From Capniomyces stellatus (Eukaryota > Kickxellomycota > Harpellomycetes > Harpellales > Legeriomycetaceae): DNA of 64,000 nucleotides. Below, one piece after another: positions 11,798 to 21,774 of the stretch (position 1 is the first letter of the stretch; each line of letters opens with the position of its first letter). Under the pieces are notes generated by a model, which saw only the letters and a list, made by a program, of their open reading frames with translations, did not search any database and was not told where the DNA came from. A program made the position numbers and the translations under genes. The stretch is taken from positions 196,024 through 260,023 of the forward strand of contig LUVW01000013.1 in assembly GCA_001661515.1 (NCBI GenBank), read 5' to 3'.

Positions 11798-13355
11798 ACA
11801 GCGTAATCAACTATAATACCTGCTAAACGTACCACAACCAGGTCATTGTTTAGAACATTTAATTTGGCTCTGGTCTATTCTGCCAGCTTTAATTAACATC
11901 TACTATTTTTAATTATATATTTTATACAGTAAAGTAGTTTCATTTAATGAAACTACAAACACAAGTTTCTATTTAAAGTTTATATATCTCTATAAATAAT
12001 TCAACAATAAAAGGATTAACAATATACATTGTTTGGAAATTAGTGGTTCGATTCCACTTGAAATGAACGTATCTAAACCACCATTTCGTCATATTATACT
12101 ACACTGAGTTGTTCAGGTTAGAACGGCATGTAGTACATACTCGGAGCAATATACATTTACGGTGCATCAGAGTGTTTAAATGTAATATTGATATTGGTAT
12201 CAGAACATTAAAACATGAAAACATGAAGATCCAAGTCATGGGCTATAAAGACTTATAAAACAGGCTGAGCATCGATATACAAGCTGTAGCCCAGTTTATC
12301 AAATATATGGTTTATTCTGTAGTCATCCAGAATGATGTTTTACATTGGCTACTTGTTTTCTGGACAAACATGCATCACCTTGGCGTGATTATATAATTAA
12401 CTTTGCTTACTACGGGGCTCTGCTAAGTTAGCCATTTTTTTGATTATACAAAATAATATTTTGACGTGTTGATTCTGGTGCTAATAAACCACATAAATAA
12501 AAATAACTACAAAATAAAAAAATAACAACAAAGCTACAAAGTTCGAGTGGATAATTATTTTAAAATCTTTGCATTTCAGTACAGGGTGGTTCTGTTCTCT
12601 TTTTTACTTTAATCCGCTTTTTGCTATTTTAAACACCGTTTTACCTAGTGTAACATTGCGGTTTAAAATAACAACAAAAGTCTCAAACTTAAACTAGGTA
12701 GGTAATTTAAACCTCAAAGATTCCCAACAGCCAATTGTTGAACGTAATTAAATTACAAACAATTAAATGCCGAATTAAATAGTTTGGAATAGAACATTCA
12801 ACGAAAAAAAAAATAAGGTAAAAGCCAATAACGTATTAGTTATTAAGACACATTCTTAAACCGTTTTTTCTTTTACAGCAGGTTTCTTAAACGGTTTTAT
12901 TTTGATGTCAAACAAAATCCCCAAGTTAGTTAACTTAATTTTAAACACAAAACTAACCAACTGGCACATCTAAACCGAGGCCATCACGGTTGGTTGTATA
13001 CATATCCGCAAGCAAGTAGGATTATACAGGCTTTGTTTACAATGGTTTGTGCTGAGTTCAAATGTTTAGATTTGGGAAGTATACCTCAGAGCTTGGAGTG
13101 TAAAATGGGGGGTTGATGTAATTGTGCCCTGTAGAATCTAAACATCTAATACCTGGCTAATTTTTATAGATTAGTTCCCAGGAGACGATTGGTGTAGTCA
13201 GTATAGAATTATCCCAAGAGAAGTGTTTAATATGTATAAATGTGCGCAAATCGATGTATACTGATTTACTATTTCTATTAAGCACACGACAATAACAAAC
13301 AGCGTTGAATAGTCGTAAAGTGGGAAAAAAAAAGAAGGAGCGTTTGTGAGTTTGG
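11798..13355. other. Intergenic between the GH17-like paralogues
   Basis: This is AT-rich sequence without a convincing gene. The segment at 12471-12507 (GATTCT..., then AATAAACCACATAAATAAAA) recurs almost unchanged at 15731-15766, downstream of the second paralogue. A B-box-like GGTTCGATTCC at 12047 has no matching tRNA fold. Confidence 0.5.
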
Positions 13356-13363
13356 TATATAAA
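13356..13363 (+). promoter_or_regulatory. TATA-like box of the second GH17-like gene
   Basis: TATATAAA lies 197 nt upstream of the ATG at 13553. A second TATAAATA at 13539 ends only 7 nt before that ATG, too close to serve the annotated start. Confidence 0.4.
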
Positions 13364-13552
13364 CATTGTAATTCCCATAAGGCTTTACCTGACTTAAAAT
13401 ACCGTCATCGAACTTCTTGGCTTAATCCAGTGTTATCAAACGGATTCATATTTAGAAAAGAAAAGCATAGACTGAGTTAATTTAACAAAATCATTTCAAC
13501 CTTTAGTTAAAGACCATAGTATACCATAGTACACCAATTATAAATAGAAAAC

Positions 13553-14953
13553 ATGAGAGGTTTGGTATTTTTTTTTACAGCTTTAGTAAGCACAATGGCA
13601 TCAAAGATGCTGTGCGGGTTAACATACAACCCAAAACGCGACGATGGAAGCTGTCCAACCATTGACGAAATCAAAGGTGATTTGCGGGTATTGTATAACC
13701 ACACAGCTATGCTCAGAATCTATAGTTTGACAGACTGCAACCAGGGAGAGATGGTATTAAACGCAATAAATGGCACGGACTGGAAGATTCACCTGGGGCT
13801 ATGGGTAGGCACAGACGATTCTACGTTTGCAAAGGAGCGGGAGGAGTTGTTCAGATTGAGTAAAATGCACAATTTTGAAAATAACGTACTTTCTGTTGTT
13901 GTTGGAAATGATGCTATAAGCAGAGGAGACCAAACTGTTGGGCAAATGGCAATGAAAATTAAACAGATAAGGGATATGGTTATAGAAAACAAGCTAGATT
14001 TTATAGGAGTCTCAACATCCGAGATGTACTTTAATTACAAACCAGAGTTAATCAAAGAAGTTGATTTTATAATGGCCAACTCGTTTACATTCTGGGAGGG
14101 ATTGGACGTTTCAGCAGCCGTAGATACGGTATTTGCAAACATTGACACACTTGTTCCAATCAACCAGGGAAAAAAAATAATTATTGGCCAAACAGGGTGG
14201 CCCTCAGAAGGAACACCAATCGGTGCTTCAGTACCGAGCTTGGATAGCGCGTTTAAGTACATGAAGGAGTTTGTGTGCAAAGCTGACTACAAAGGAATTG
14301 ATTATTTATACTTCTCAACTGTTGATGCCACATGGAAAGCCACTGCCCAAAGCGACCCCTACGGAGTGGAAGCTAGTTTTGGTATACTGAAGCCAAATTA
14401 CACCGAAAAGTTTATGCAGAGTGAATGGTTTGGCTGCGATGAAATCTGCGACGCAATGGCTCTGGAAGAAGGAAATAATCCGCAAGCCCAAACAGCAACA
14501 AATGGAAACACAGAGCCAACTACAGGGGGTGCTGTTGGGACCGAAAGTTCGCCAGAAGCTGTAACTGAGGAAGAATCTGAGTCTGCATCCGAAGCTACAC
14601 CAGAGGAAGGATCTGAGTCTGCATCCGAAGCTACACCAGAGGAAGGATCTGAGTCTGCATCCGAAGCTACACCAGAGGAAGGATCTGAGTCTGTATCCGA
14701 AGCTGCACCAGAAGAAGGATCTGAGTCTGTATCCGAAGCTGCACCAGAAGAAGGATCTGAGTCTGTATCCGAAGCTGCACCAGAAGAAGGATCTGAGTCT
14801 GTATCTGAAGCTACATCTGATACATTGACCGGAGTCGAGTCTACCGCACCAGCAGTGCCAGAAACTTTAGTTGAGGATACAACCGAGTCTACTGCAGAAG
14901 AGCTAATTGAGGTTCAGTCTACAGAATCGACAGCTCCAGAGCCATCAGTATAA
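13553..14953 (+). CDS. Secreted GH17-like paralogue lacking both catalytic Glu, with acidic 12-residue repeat tail
   Basis: This is a paralogue of the gene at 10423, on the same strand and about 1.75 kb downstream, encoding 466 residues. The ATG opens a signal peptide (MRGLVFFFTALVSTMA), followed by LCGLTYNPKRDDGSCPTIDE, the usual GH17 start. The two catalytic motifs are altered exactly as in the neighbour: VVVGNDAISRGDQ (Asp for the acid/base Glu) and IIIGQTGWPSEG (Gln for the nucleophile). Other barrel motifs are kept (MYFNYKPELIKEVDFIMANS, YLYFSTVDATWKATAQSDP). The tail, from about residue 340, is seven copies of a 12-residue acidic Ser/Glu repeat of the type GSESASEATPEE, unrelated in sequence to the neighbour's repeat. 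No GPI signal is visible. Shared replacement of both glutamates implies loss before duplication, with the fold kept under selection. Confidence 0.9.
   Translation: MRGLVFFFTALVSTMASKMLCGLTYNPKRDDGSCPTIDEIKGDLRVLYNHTAMLRIYSLTDCNQGEMVLNAINGTDWKIHLGLWVGTDDSTFAKEREELFRLSKMHNFENNVLSVVVGNDAISRGDQTVGQMAMKIKQIRDMVIENKLDFIGVSTSEMYFNYKPELIKEVDFIMANSFTFWEGLDVSAAVDTVFANIDTLVPINQGKKIIIGQTGWPSEGTPIGASVPSLDSAFKYMKEFVCKADYKGIDYLYFSTVDATWKATAQSDPYGVEASFGILKPNYTEKFMQSEWFGCDEICDAMALEEGNNPQAQTATNGNTEPTTGGAVGTESSPEAVTEEESESASEATPEEGSESASEATPEEGSESASEATPEEGSESVSEAAPEEGSESVSEAAPEEGSESVSEAAPEEGSESVSEATSDTLTGVESTAPAVPETLVEDTTESTAEELIEVQSTESTAPEPSV
14573..14824 (+). repeat. 36-bp coding tandem repeat
   Basis: There are seven copies of a 36-bp unit encoding a 12-residue Ser/Glu-rich repeat. 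The first three copies share GCATCC...ACACCAGAGG and the next three share GTATCC...GCACCAGAAG, which shows two rounds of local duplication. Confidence 0.9.
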
Positions 14954-16062
14954 GTTAATTTTTAAACAAAAAACATCAGTATTATGATCTTTTTGACCCG
15001 CCTAAGCAAATAGAAGATATAGCTAGGCTTTTCTTAATTGGCTAAAATATCATGTTGGCGTCTTTTATATATATATATATTCTAAAAAAAATACCATCAT
15101 CTATAACTTACACTTGGTTTACAATAAATAAACATATTGCCACAAAAAAAAACAATAAAATTCAAAATAATAATAATAATAATTACAACAAAGAATATTG
15201 GAAATAAATAGTTCATACAAAATAGTAAAATTAAAACAAAACAATTAAGAGTAAATTAAACCCACGGCATCGTCAAACCCACAATATATTTTGATAGCAT
15301 CCATGTTGGCCAAATCGTTTATTGGACAAGTTTAGCGACTTGAGTATGTTTTAAAAGATGCTTGCACTACTTGATGGCCAACGGTTTTTTTTTTAGAAAA
15401 TACTACAATATTAGAATTGGTTGGTAGAGCGGGACAAAGTATGCTTGGCCAAAATATCTATTCAAATAATACCCAAATCGAGCGCAAGTATTTTAATGTA
15501 CTTGGGGCTGTACGTTTTTTGACCAGAGTGAGAATGTATGGCCAATCGAGACGTGGTGCATTGGGAAGTAGCCAAGAAACCAAGTGTAGTCGAGTAGGCG
15601 CTACAGTTAAATTGGAATATGAGCAGTAGAATCGTTGATTATTTTATGTAGTATTTTTTTTTCATATTGATATTTATTTTATGTGGTGTTGGATTTAAGT
15701 TTAAAACACTTTTGTATGTTTTGTTTTGTCGATTCTATTGCAAATAAACCACATAAATAAAATAACACCTTTGTGGCTTTGCATTTTGCCCAATACGAGG
15801 AAGGTTGTCGGATATTATGTTTGATTCGACAAAAGTTGCTAACAAAAATTTGGAATCAATTTTGCTTGGAAGAGTATTAGTGGATATAGTTTATAACCCA
15901 GATCAATGAGATCGACCAAATGGGTCCAAGAAACAAATACAATGCAGATCGTAAAGAAAATGTATAGTACTTGCAAGGCAACACAATATAGGGTAAACCA
16001 ACATTACAAACGAATGAGATCAACTAAACTTCCATTTATATCTGTTATAGAGTGATGGTATG
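14954..16062. other. Intergenic, possible eroded sequence
   Basis: This holds the second GH17-like gene's 3' flank with the shared segment at 15731-15766. A 70-codon frame at 15417-15629 has no ATG start and no family likeness. It may be decayed sequence. Confidence 0.4.
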
Positions 16063-16618
16063 AACTTAAATTTACTTTTTTCATCATGGTATTGATTTTT
16101 TAACCATCTCAATCCAAGCAAGTGCTATTATTATTTTGTTAGTAAAAGTAATTGTGGCGGAAGAGCGTGGACCGATAGCTGCTACAGAGCAAAAGAAGGA
16201 TCAATCTAGTATTGAAGCTAGTTAAAGGGTATAGATAGCGAGCAAAGATACCCAAGTTGAATCGTCAAAAGGCAGGGTAAAGCAAGATGTAAATTCAATA
16301 CTGTCGGAGATTGCATTCAGATTGACGCCCGTTTGTCAAATACCAATGGCATTTATCAAATTGGATGTGCAAAGTAAACATCAGATTTATCTAGACCCAA
16401 GCGGTATACTTCCATTGGGTCTCAGTGTGATGTACATGGATCAAATCCAACAGCTCGGCAGTGTTGAAAGAAAAAAGGGTGGCAATGTTTACCATGTAAT
16501 TCAGCAGAGCTTCAAGGATTCTCTTTTATCATTCAGATACAATGTTGAGTTAAGTCAACCAGAATTGCTAGTTATAGGATTAATTCTGGATAGTCCATTA
16601 TTTGCGGTTTTGGAATAG
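16063..16618 (+). pseudogene. Possible decayed secreted-protein gene
   Basis: An ATG with a hydrophobic start (MNLNLLFSSWY) at about 16061 runs into a stop after 11 codons. In another frame, a hydrophobic stretch continues into VAEERGPIAATEQKKDQSS, hits TAA and TAG, and then stays open for about 110 codons to the stop at 16616. The open part includes SIIL-like and CQIPMAFIKLDVQSKHQIYL segments. A signal-peptide-like start, one frameshift and two stops look like a dying gene in this secreted-protein island. I do not recognise the family, and an unspliced intron could mimic some of this. Confidence 0.3.
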
Positions 16619-16703
16619 TCTTGGCTTTATACTTTAATAAAAGGAAAAATTATGATAATAAGGTTGTAGGCGAAGAGCTGCGGTAGCTAAGCGAGAAATA
16701 AAG

Positions 16704-16710
16704 TATAAAA
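16704..16710 (+). promoter_or_regulatory. TATA-like box of the trypsin-like gene
   Basis: TATAAAA lies 185 nt upstream of the ATG at 16889, a spacing similar to that of both GH17-like genes. Confidence 0.45.
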
Positions 16711-16888
16711 CGTGTAGGGTAAGCCCAAGTCAGATATTCGTCACAAAACAATCTTCAGCAAAATAAGAAAAAAAAACAAACTTGATTCTGATTAAATTGT
16801 AAATAACATTGGTATAACATACTTGTAATATATTTTAAAAGAAAAATAACACCTCAAGACTTGATCATAAAACAGAACACTACTGAAA

Positions 16889-17810
16889 ATGAAGGTCCAA
16901 TCATTAATTTGCTTAACAGCTTCCATGCTAACAGTATACGGAAACCAGAACAAAACCAGAATTGTTGGTGGTACTGATGCAGCTCCAGGAGCATATGACT
17001 TTGCTGTATACTTTATAAACTCGTCGTCAGGTGCCTTGTGCGGAGGATCTTTATTGAGTGACGTCTGGATTGTTACAGCAGCACACTGTGTTGATAAAAC
17101 AAAGCCTGAAGATGTCGATGTAACAATTGGGCATACTGGGTTTACGTTTGATAAAGGCAGAAAGGTAACCAAGATTATCTCGCATGAAGAATATGGTGAA
17201 GATGGCGATAGGGTAAGTACAGATAAAGTTTATGCTTTATGTTGTAAAAAAATTCATATTTGTGATGTATGCGCGATCGAGAGGAAATGAATGTTTTAGC
17301 TAATAGTTGATCAATAAATCAATTAATTGAAAATAGAACGATATTGCACTGTTAAAACTAGCCATTCCAGTGGCACAGAAGCCAATAAAGATCGACAGCC
17401 TGCCTATTGGGGACAATGAAAAGGTCAAGGCACTGGGGTGGGGGTTAGAATCATCAAACGCAGTAAATCCAGCAAAAACGTTGCAGGAGGTAGATCTCAA
17501 GACTATGCCAAAGGAACAATGCAATAAAAGAGTAGAGTCTTTTGAAGGGAATGGAGTAGGAACACAGCTATGCACAGGCAACACACCAGGAAAAGACACA
17601 TGTTCAGGCGACTCTGGTGGACCGCTGGTACGAAGAATAGGAAATGTTTGGAAATTGGCGGGGCTTACAAGCTACGGGGCCTGGGACCAGAATATGACAT
17701 TGGATGAGATTTGTGGTGTGGAGGAGATAGTTGGTATATATACAAGGGTATACAGTTTTATTGACTTTATCACTAAAAACACTGGCCTTAAAGAGTCAGA
17801 AATCATTTAA
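16889..17810 (+). CDS. Secreted trypsin-like serine protease (S1)
   Basis: This is a chymotrypsin-fold S1 endopeptidase of 265 residues. Exons are 16889-17212 and 17337-17810, joined in phase 0. A signal peptide (MKVQSLICLTASMLTVYG) and a very short propeptide ending in KTR precede the mature IVGGTDAAPGAYDF. The catalytic triad is complete: His in WIVTAAHC, Asp in NDIALLKL (the first codons of exon 2), and Ser in CSGDSGGPL. Asp six residues before the catalytic Ser (DTCSGDSGGP) predicts cleavage after Lys or Arg. The Arg before IVGG would allow tryptic activation. Cysteines consistent with the usual disulfides are present. It is the third secreted gene in the 10-18 kb island. Trypsins of this type are unevenly spread in fungi and often linked to animal hosts; that is context, not proof. 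Confidence 0.93.
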
Positions 17811-18894
17811 AGATCCAGGCTGTTTACGCAAGTAAAGGTCAATTAGGTTCGCTGTAAATAATATTTTATCCATTTTCACAAAGCTGCAAAGCAGTATAAA
17901 TAAATAAATAAAACAATAAATAAAACAATATCGATTTCATGAGCTTGGGATGGAATAAGTAGTTGTGTGCAAGAGTGGTGGAGGCTTGGGTAATTTTTGA
18001 TCTAGTTTTTAAATTAAAAGAATGTAGAAGCATAAATTATAGAAAATATCAAGTCCAGAGTAGTAAATGGGAACAAGATGCTTTAATATCAATGGCTTAA
18101 CAGTGTAATAATTTGAAATGGTAGTGATGAGATGGAAAAGAAGAATAATATCATCTTGAAATATGTGAGGGAAAAAAAAAGCGATTGTTCAAATAAATAA
18201 CGAGTATGAGTAGAATTAAAGAAATGTAAATCCGGTAATAAAAAAAAAGTAGAATAAATTGACGGATAACAATAAAAAATGGATTAAAATAGATGAACTC
18301 AAAAGCAAGTAAATTGTAAACAAAAATAGAAGATGAAAGCGGCGAGAAAAATAAAGTTAACCAAAGAGAACGAGAGATAGGTGGAAATAAAAAAGAATCC
18401 AAAACTTGGAATGGAGTAATAGAAAAAAAATCAAGAAAAGGGAAAGCATAAAAAAAAAAAAAGTAAAGAAACAAACAGAAAAATAAAGTTGAGATAAAAA
18501 AAGAGTGAAAAAAAGAGGAAGGTATAAGGGGATCAAGATTTGATATAAGAGTGTCTTTGTTTGGAAATTATTAGATTTAATTTTTAATCTTTGGTATAGT
18601 CAAGATTCAAAATAAACAATCTTTTGTCAAAGGAGCGCAACAACCTTTTTTTTTTTCATTGATTACTAGCACTAGTTTTGTTTCAATTATTTTATTTTTA
18701 CAAATTAATCCAAGGAACACGTTCGATTAGAAACCAATCAAGTAAGTAGGAAAAAAAAAGAAAGATAGACAAATGATGGGCACAAGGGAATGGATGGAGG
18801 GATGAAAAGTAGTTGAAAACAAGGGAGATTGGAGGAGGAGGGGGAATAAATAAATAAACAGAAGCTATTTTTAATTATGTGACGAATGTTATAG
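17811..18894. other. Intergenic, A-rich
   Basis: ATAAA-type repeats follow the protease stop at 17895-17935. Long A-rich and A/G-rich tracts (18150-18540) precede the synthetase gene. I see no gene. Confidence 0.5.
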
Positions 18895-21269
18895 ATGGCA
18901 GACAGTAAAGCGATTGAAGATATTTGCGAGCAATTGCAGGTTCTGGGTTTGGAGAAGAAGGCAGTTACACACGAAAGTGTAGAGACAGTTGAGGCTTGGG
19001 CAAAAGTGCTTGAGGAGTACAAGGCAAGCAATGCAGGAGCGTTGAGCGAGGCGTTTGTTTTGACAAAGACGCTTGTGCTGAAGCCTAAGCTTGGAAAGGG
19101 GGCAGAACCAATCCAGGTAATGGTGATTGCAAAGGCAGATTCAACAGTGCCAATGGGGGCTTTGGGAAAGGAGCTCAAGTTCAAAGAGCTGAGGTTTGTG
19201 AACGAGGAGGTGCTTACGGAGGTGTTCAAGACATCGAAGGGAAATGTGTCGCCGTTTTCGTTGTCGGATGTGGCGAGTGAGAAGATTGGTACAGTGCAGG
19301 TTGTTTTAGACGCAGCGCTGACGGAGGAGAAGTCGTTGACAGATATTGGATTCCATCCATTGTGTTCAAAGCACACGATATTTGTGCCACCAAAGACATT
19401 GAAGAGCTACCTTGAGGGAGTTCCAGGACTTGGTAGCTTCAAGGTGATTGACTTTAAAGAGATGGAGGCAAAGGTGGCAGCAGAGCCGGTAATAGTGAAG
19501 AAGGCGGGGGGAGCGAAAGCAAAGCAGGAGAGCAAGCAGGAGAGCAAGACAGAGGATGTTGTGGGAGTAACAAAGCTTGGGATGAGTGTTGGAAAGATGG
19601 AGGACTTTTCGCGTTGGTACCAGCAGGTTCTTACACAGTCCGAGATGTTGGATTACTATGACATTTCAGGATGCTACATTGTCAGGCCATGGTCATACCA
19701 TATCTGGCAAGAGATCCAAAAGTACTTTGATGTGCAAATCCAAAAGATGGGAGTCAAGAACTGCTACTTCCCAATGTTTGTTTCCTCAAAGGCATTGGAC
19801 CGCGAGAAGGACCACATTGAAGGGTTTGCACCAGAGGTTGCGTGGGTTACACGGGCCGGTAGTTCTGAACTTGAAGAGCCAATCGCAATTAGACCAACAT
19901 CAGAAACAGTCATGTATCCATACTTTGCCAAATGGATCCGTAGTCACCGCGATCTTCCACTGAAAGTAAACCAATGGTGCAGCGTAGTAAGATGGGAATT
20001 CAAGAACCCACGTAAGTATTAAAGCAATATAATGTTTGCTATTAAGTAAAAAAAAAAATATAGTTGGCAAGAAATGGTTGAGTGGTTGGTGGCTGGAGCA
20101 ATAGCAACAAATAAAACTAGAATATATATATATAAATATGAATATTTGTGTATTGGGAATCAATAGAGCCATTCTTGCGTACAAGAGAGTTCTTGTGGCA
20201 GGAGGGACATTGTGCGCATTTGACAAAGGAAGGAGCAGATGTGGAGGTCAGACAAATTCTCAGCCACTACAGAGCAGTGTACGAGGAGCTGCTGGCAGTA
20301 CCAATGATTGAGGGAATAAAATCAGAGAAAGAAAAGTTTGCAGGTGGACTGTACACAACAACCGTTGAAGGATTTATTCCAGAGACAGGTAGGGGAATCC
20401 AGGCAGGAACATCGCACAATCTTGGGCAAAGTTTCTCAAAGATGTTCAACATCGTGATTGAGGATCCAAATGCACCAGCCAGTGCCGGAAATGAAGCAGC
20501 CAAACTTAACGTCTGGCAGACTTCGTGGGGTTTGTCAACACGTACAATTGGTGTAATGGTGATGGTACATGGTGACGATAAGGGTCTTGTGATTCCACCA
20601 AGAGTCTGTGAAATCCAAATCATCATTATCCCAACCGGTCTTACCACCAAACACTCAGCTGAGGATCGCAAAAAGGTATACGACATTTGTCTGGATGTTG
20701 AGGCCGAACTGAGAAAGAATGGCGTCCGTGCAGAGTGCGACTTGCGCGAGAACTACACTCCTGGGTTCAAGTACAACCACTGGGAGTTGAAGGGTGTCCC
20801 AGTCAGACTCGAGATTGGTCCAAAGGATCTCGAAAAGAAATCTTCAGTTGCCGTCCGCCGCGACACTTTTGTCAAGTCTTTCATTCCGCTTGCTGAAATC
20901 ACCACGCAAATCCCGCAGCTACTCGAAACCATCCAGGCCGATATGCTGGCCAAGGCAACCCGCGAACGTGACGCTGGAATCAAACATGTCAGTGAATGGA
21001 AGGACTTTGTCCACGCTCTTGAGAACAAGAACCTCTGCATGATTCCATGGTGCAACACCGTTGACTGCGAGGATGCTATCAAGGAACGCAGTGCCAGAGC
21101 CGAACTTGGTGATGAACCCCAAGATGAAAAGGCTCCTTCAATGGGCGCCAAGAGCTTGTGTATCCCATTCGATCAACCTAAGGACACTCCAATCGTTCCT
21201 GGCGTGACAAAGTGTATCCAGTGCGCTGCTGATGCCACTGTTTATGCCTTGTTTGGACGCTCATACTGA
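18895..21269 (+). CDS. Cytosolic prolyl-tRNA synthetase with N-terminal ProX/YbaK-like domain
   Basis: This is a class IIa aminoacyl-tRNA synthetase that charges tRNA-Pro with proline. Exons are 18895-20011 and 20167-21269, joined through codon CAG, giving 739 residues. Residues 1 to about 165 resemble the YbaK/ProX editing-type domain fused to ProRS in fungi and protists. After a Lys/Glu linker, the synthetase begins at [20 protein letters not shown]. Class II motifs are seen as [18 protein letters not shown] (motif 2 region), [20 protein letters not shown] across the splice site, and a glycine-rich motif 3 region near [20 protein letters not shown]. The anticodon-binding domain includes [20 protein letters not shown]. 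The C-terminal zinc-binding-like domain ends in YALFGRSY, a conserved tyrosine end of the eukaryote/archaea-type enzyme. Nothing essential is missing. Confidence 0.96.
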
Positions 21270-21774
21270 TTCTTTTCTTTTTTCTTTTTTTTTTTTCCTT
21301 TCTTTTTCTACCTTCTATCACTCTTTTTACTCTTATTCTTATTACTTTAATCGCTTATTTGCTCGATAATTAATAAAACAGTATCAACTATATTGTGGTT
21401 TTCTTGATTTGTTGTATAACCATTGTTATTGCTACTAGTTGTTTTTAAACCGACTAATTCAAAGAAAGTTGTAAATTGAAGAGCAATAAAAATAAAAAAT
21501 AAAACAAAAAGCTATAAAATAGGCAAAAACAAATTCAAAGTAGAATCAAGTTGGCAATTTTTACTTATTTATTGTAAACAACTTTTTTTATTTTTATATT
21601 TGTCTTTGGCTCAACACCTACTGTTATCTACCTTTTATTGAATTGCCTTTGGTCCAAACACCCTAGCTTTATTATTATTATTATTATTTATCCTTTTTTA
21701 ATTTGGCGTTTTAAACCATAAACATTCATAACAGCAAGCATAAATAAAAAAAACCAAACCGAACAGATTCCAGA
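21270..21774. other. Intergenic, T-rich terminator and promoter region
   Basis: A strong pyrimidine tract (21275-21340) lies just after the synthetase stop. ATT repeats precede the next gene. I see no gene. Confidence 0.5.

Noticed and set aside
12040..12062. B-box-like GGTTCGATTCC flanked by complementary bases
   Set aside because: It has no A box, anticodon arm or acceptor stem in the surrounding 90 nt, so it is not a tRNA.
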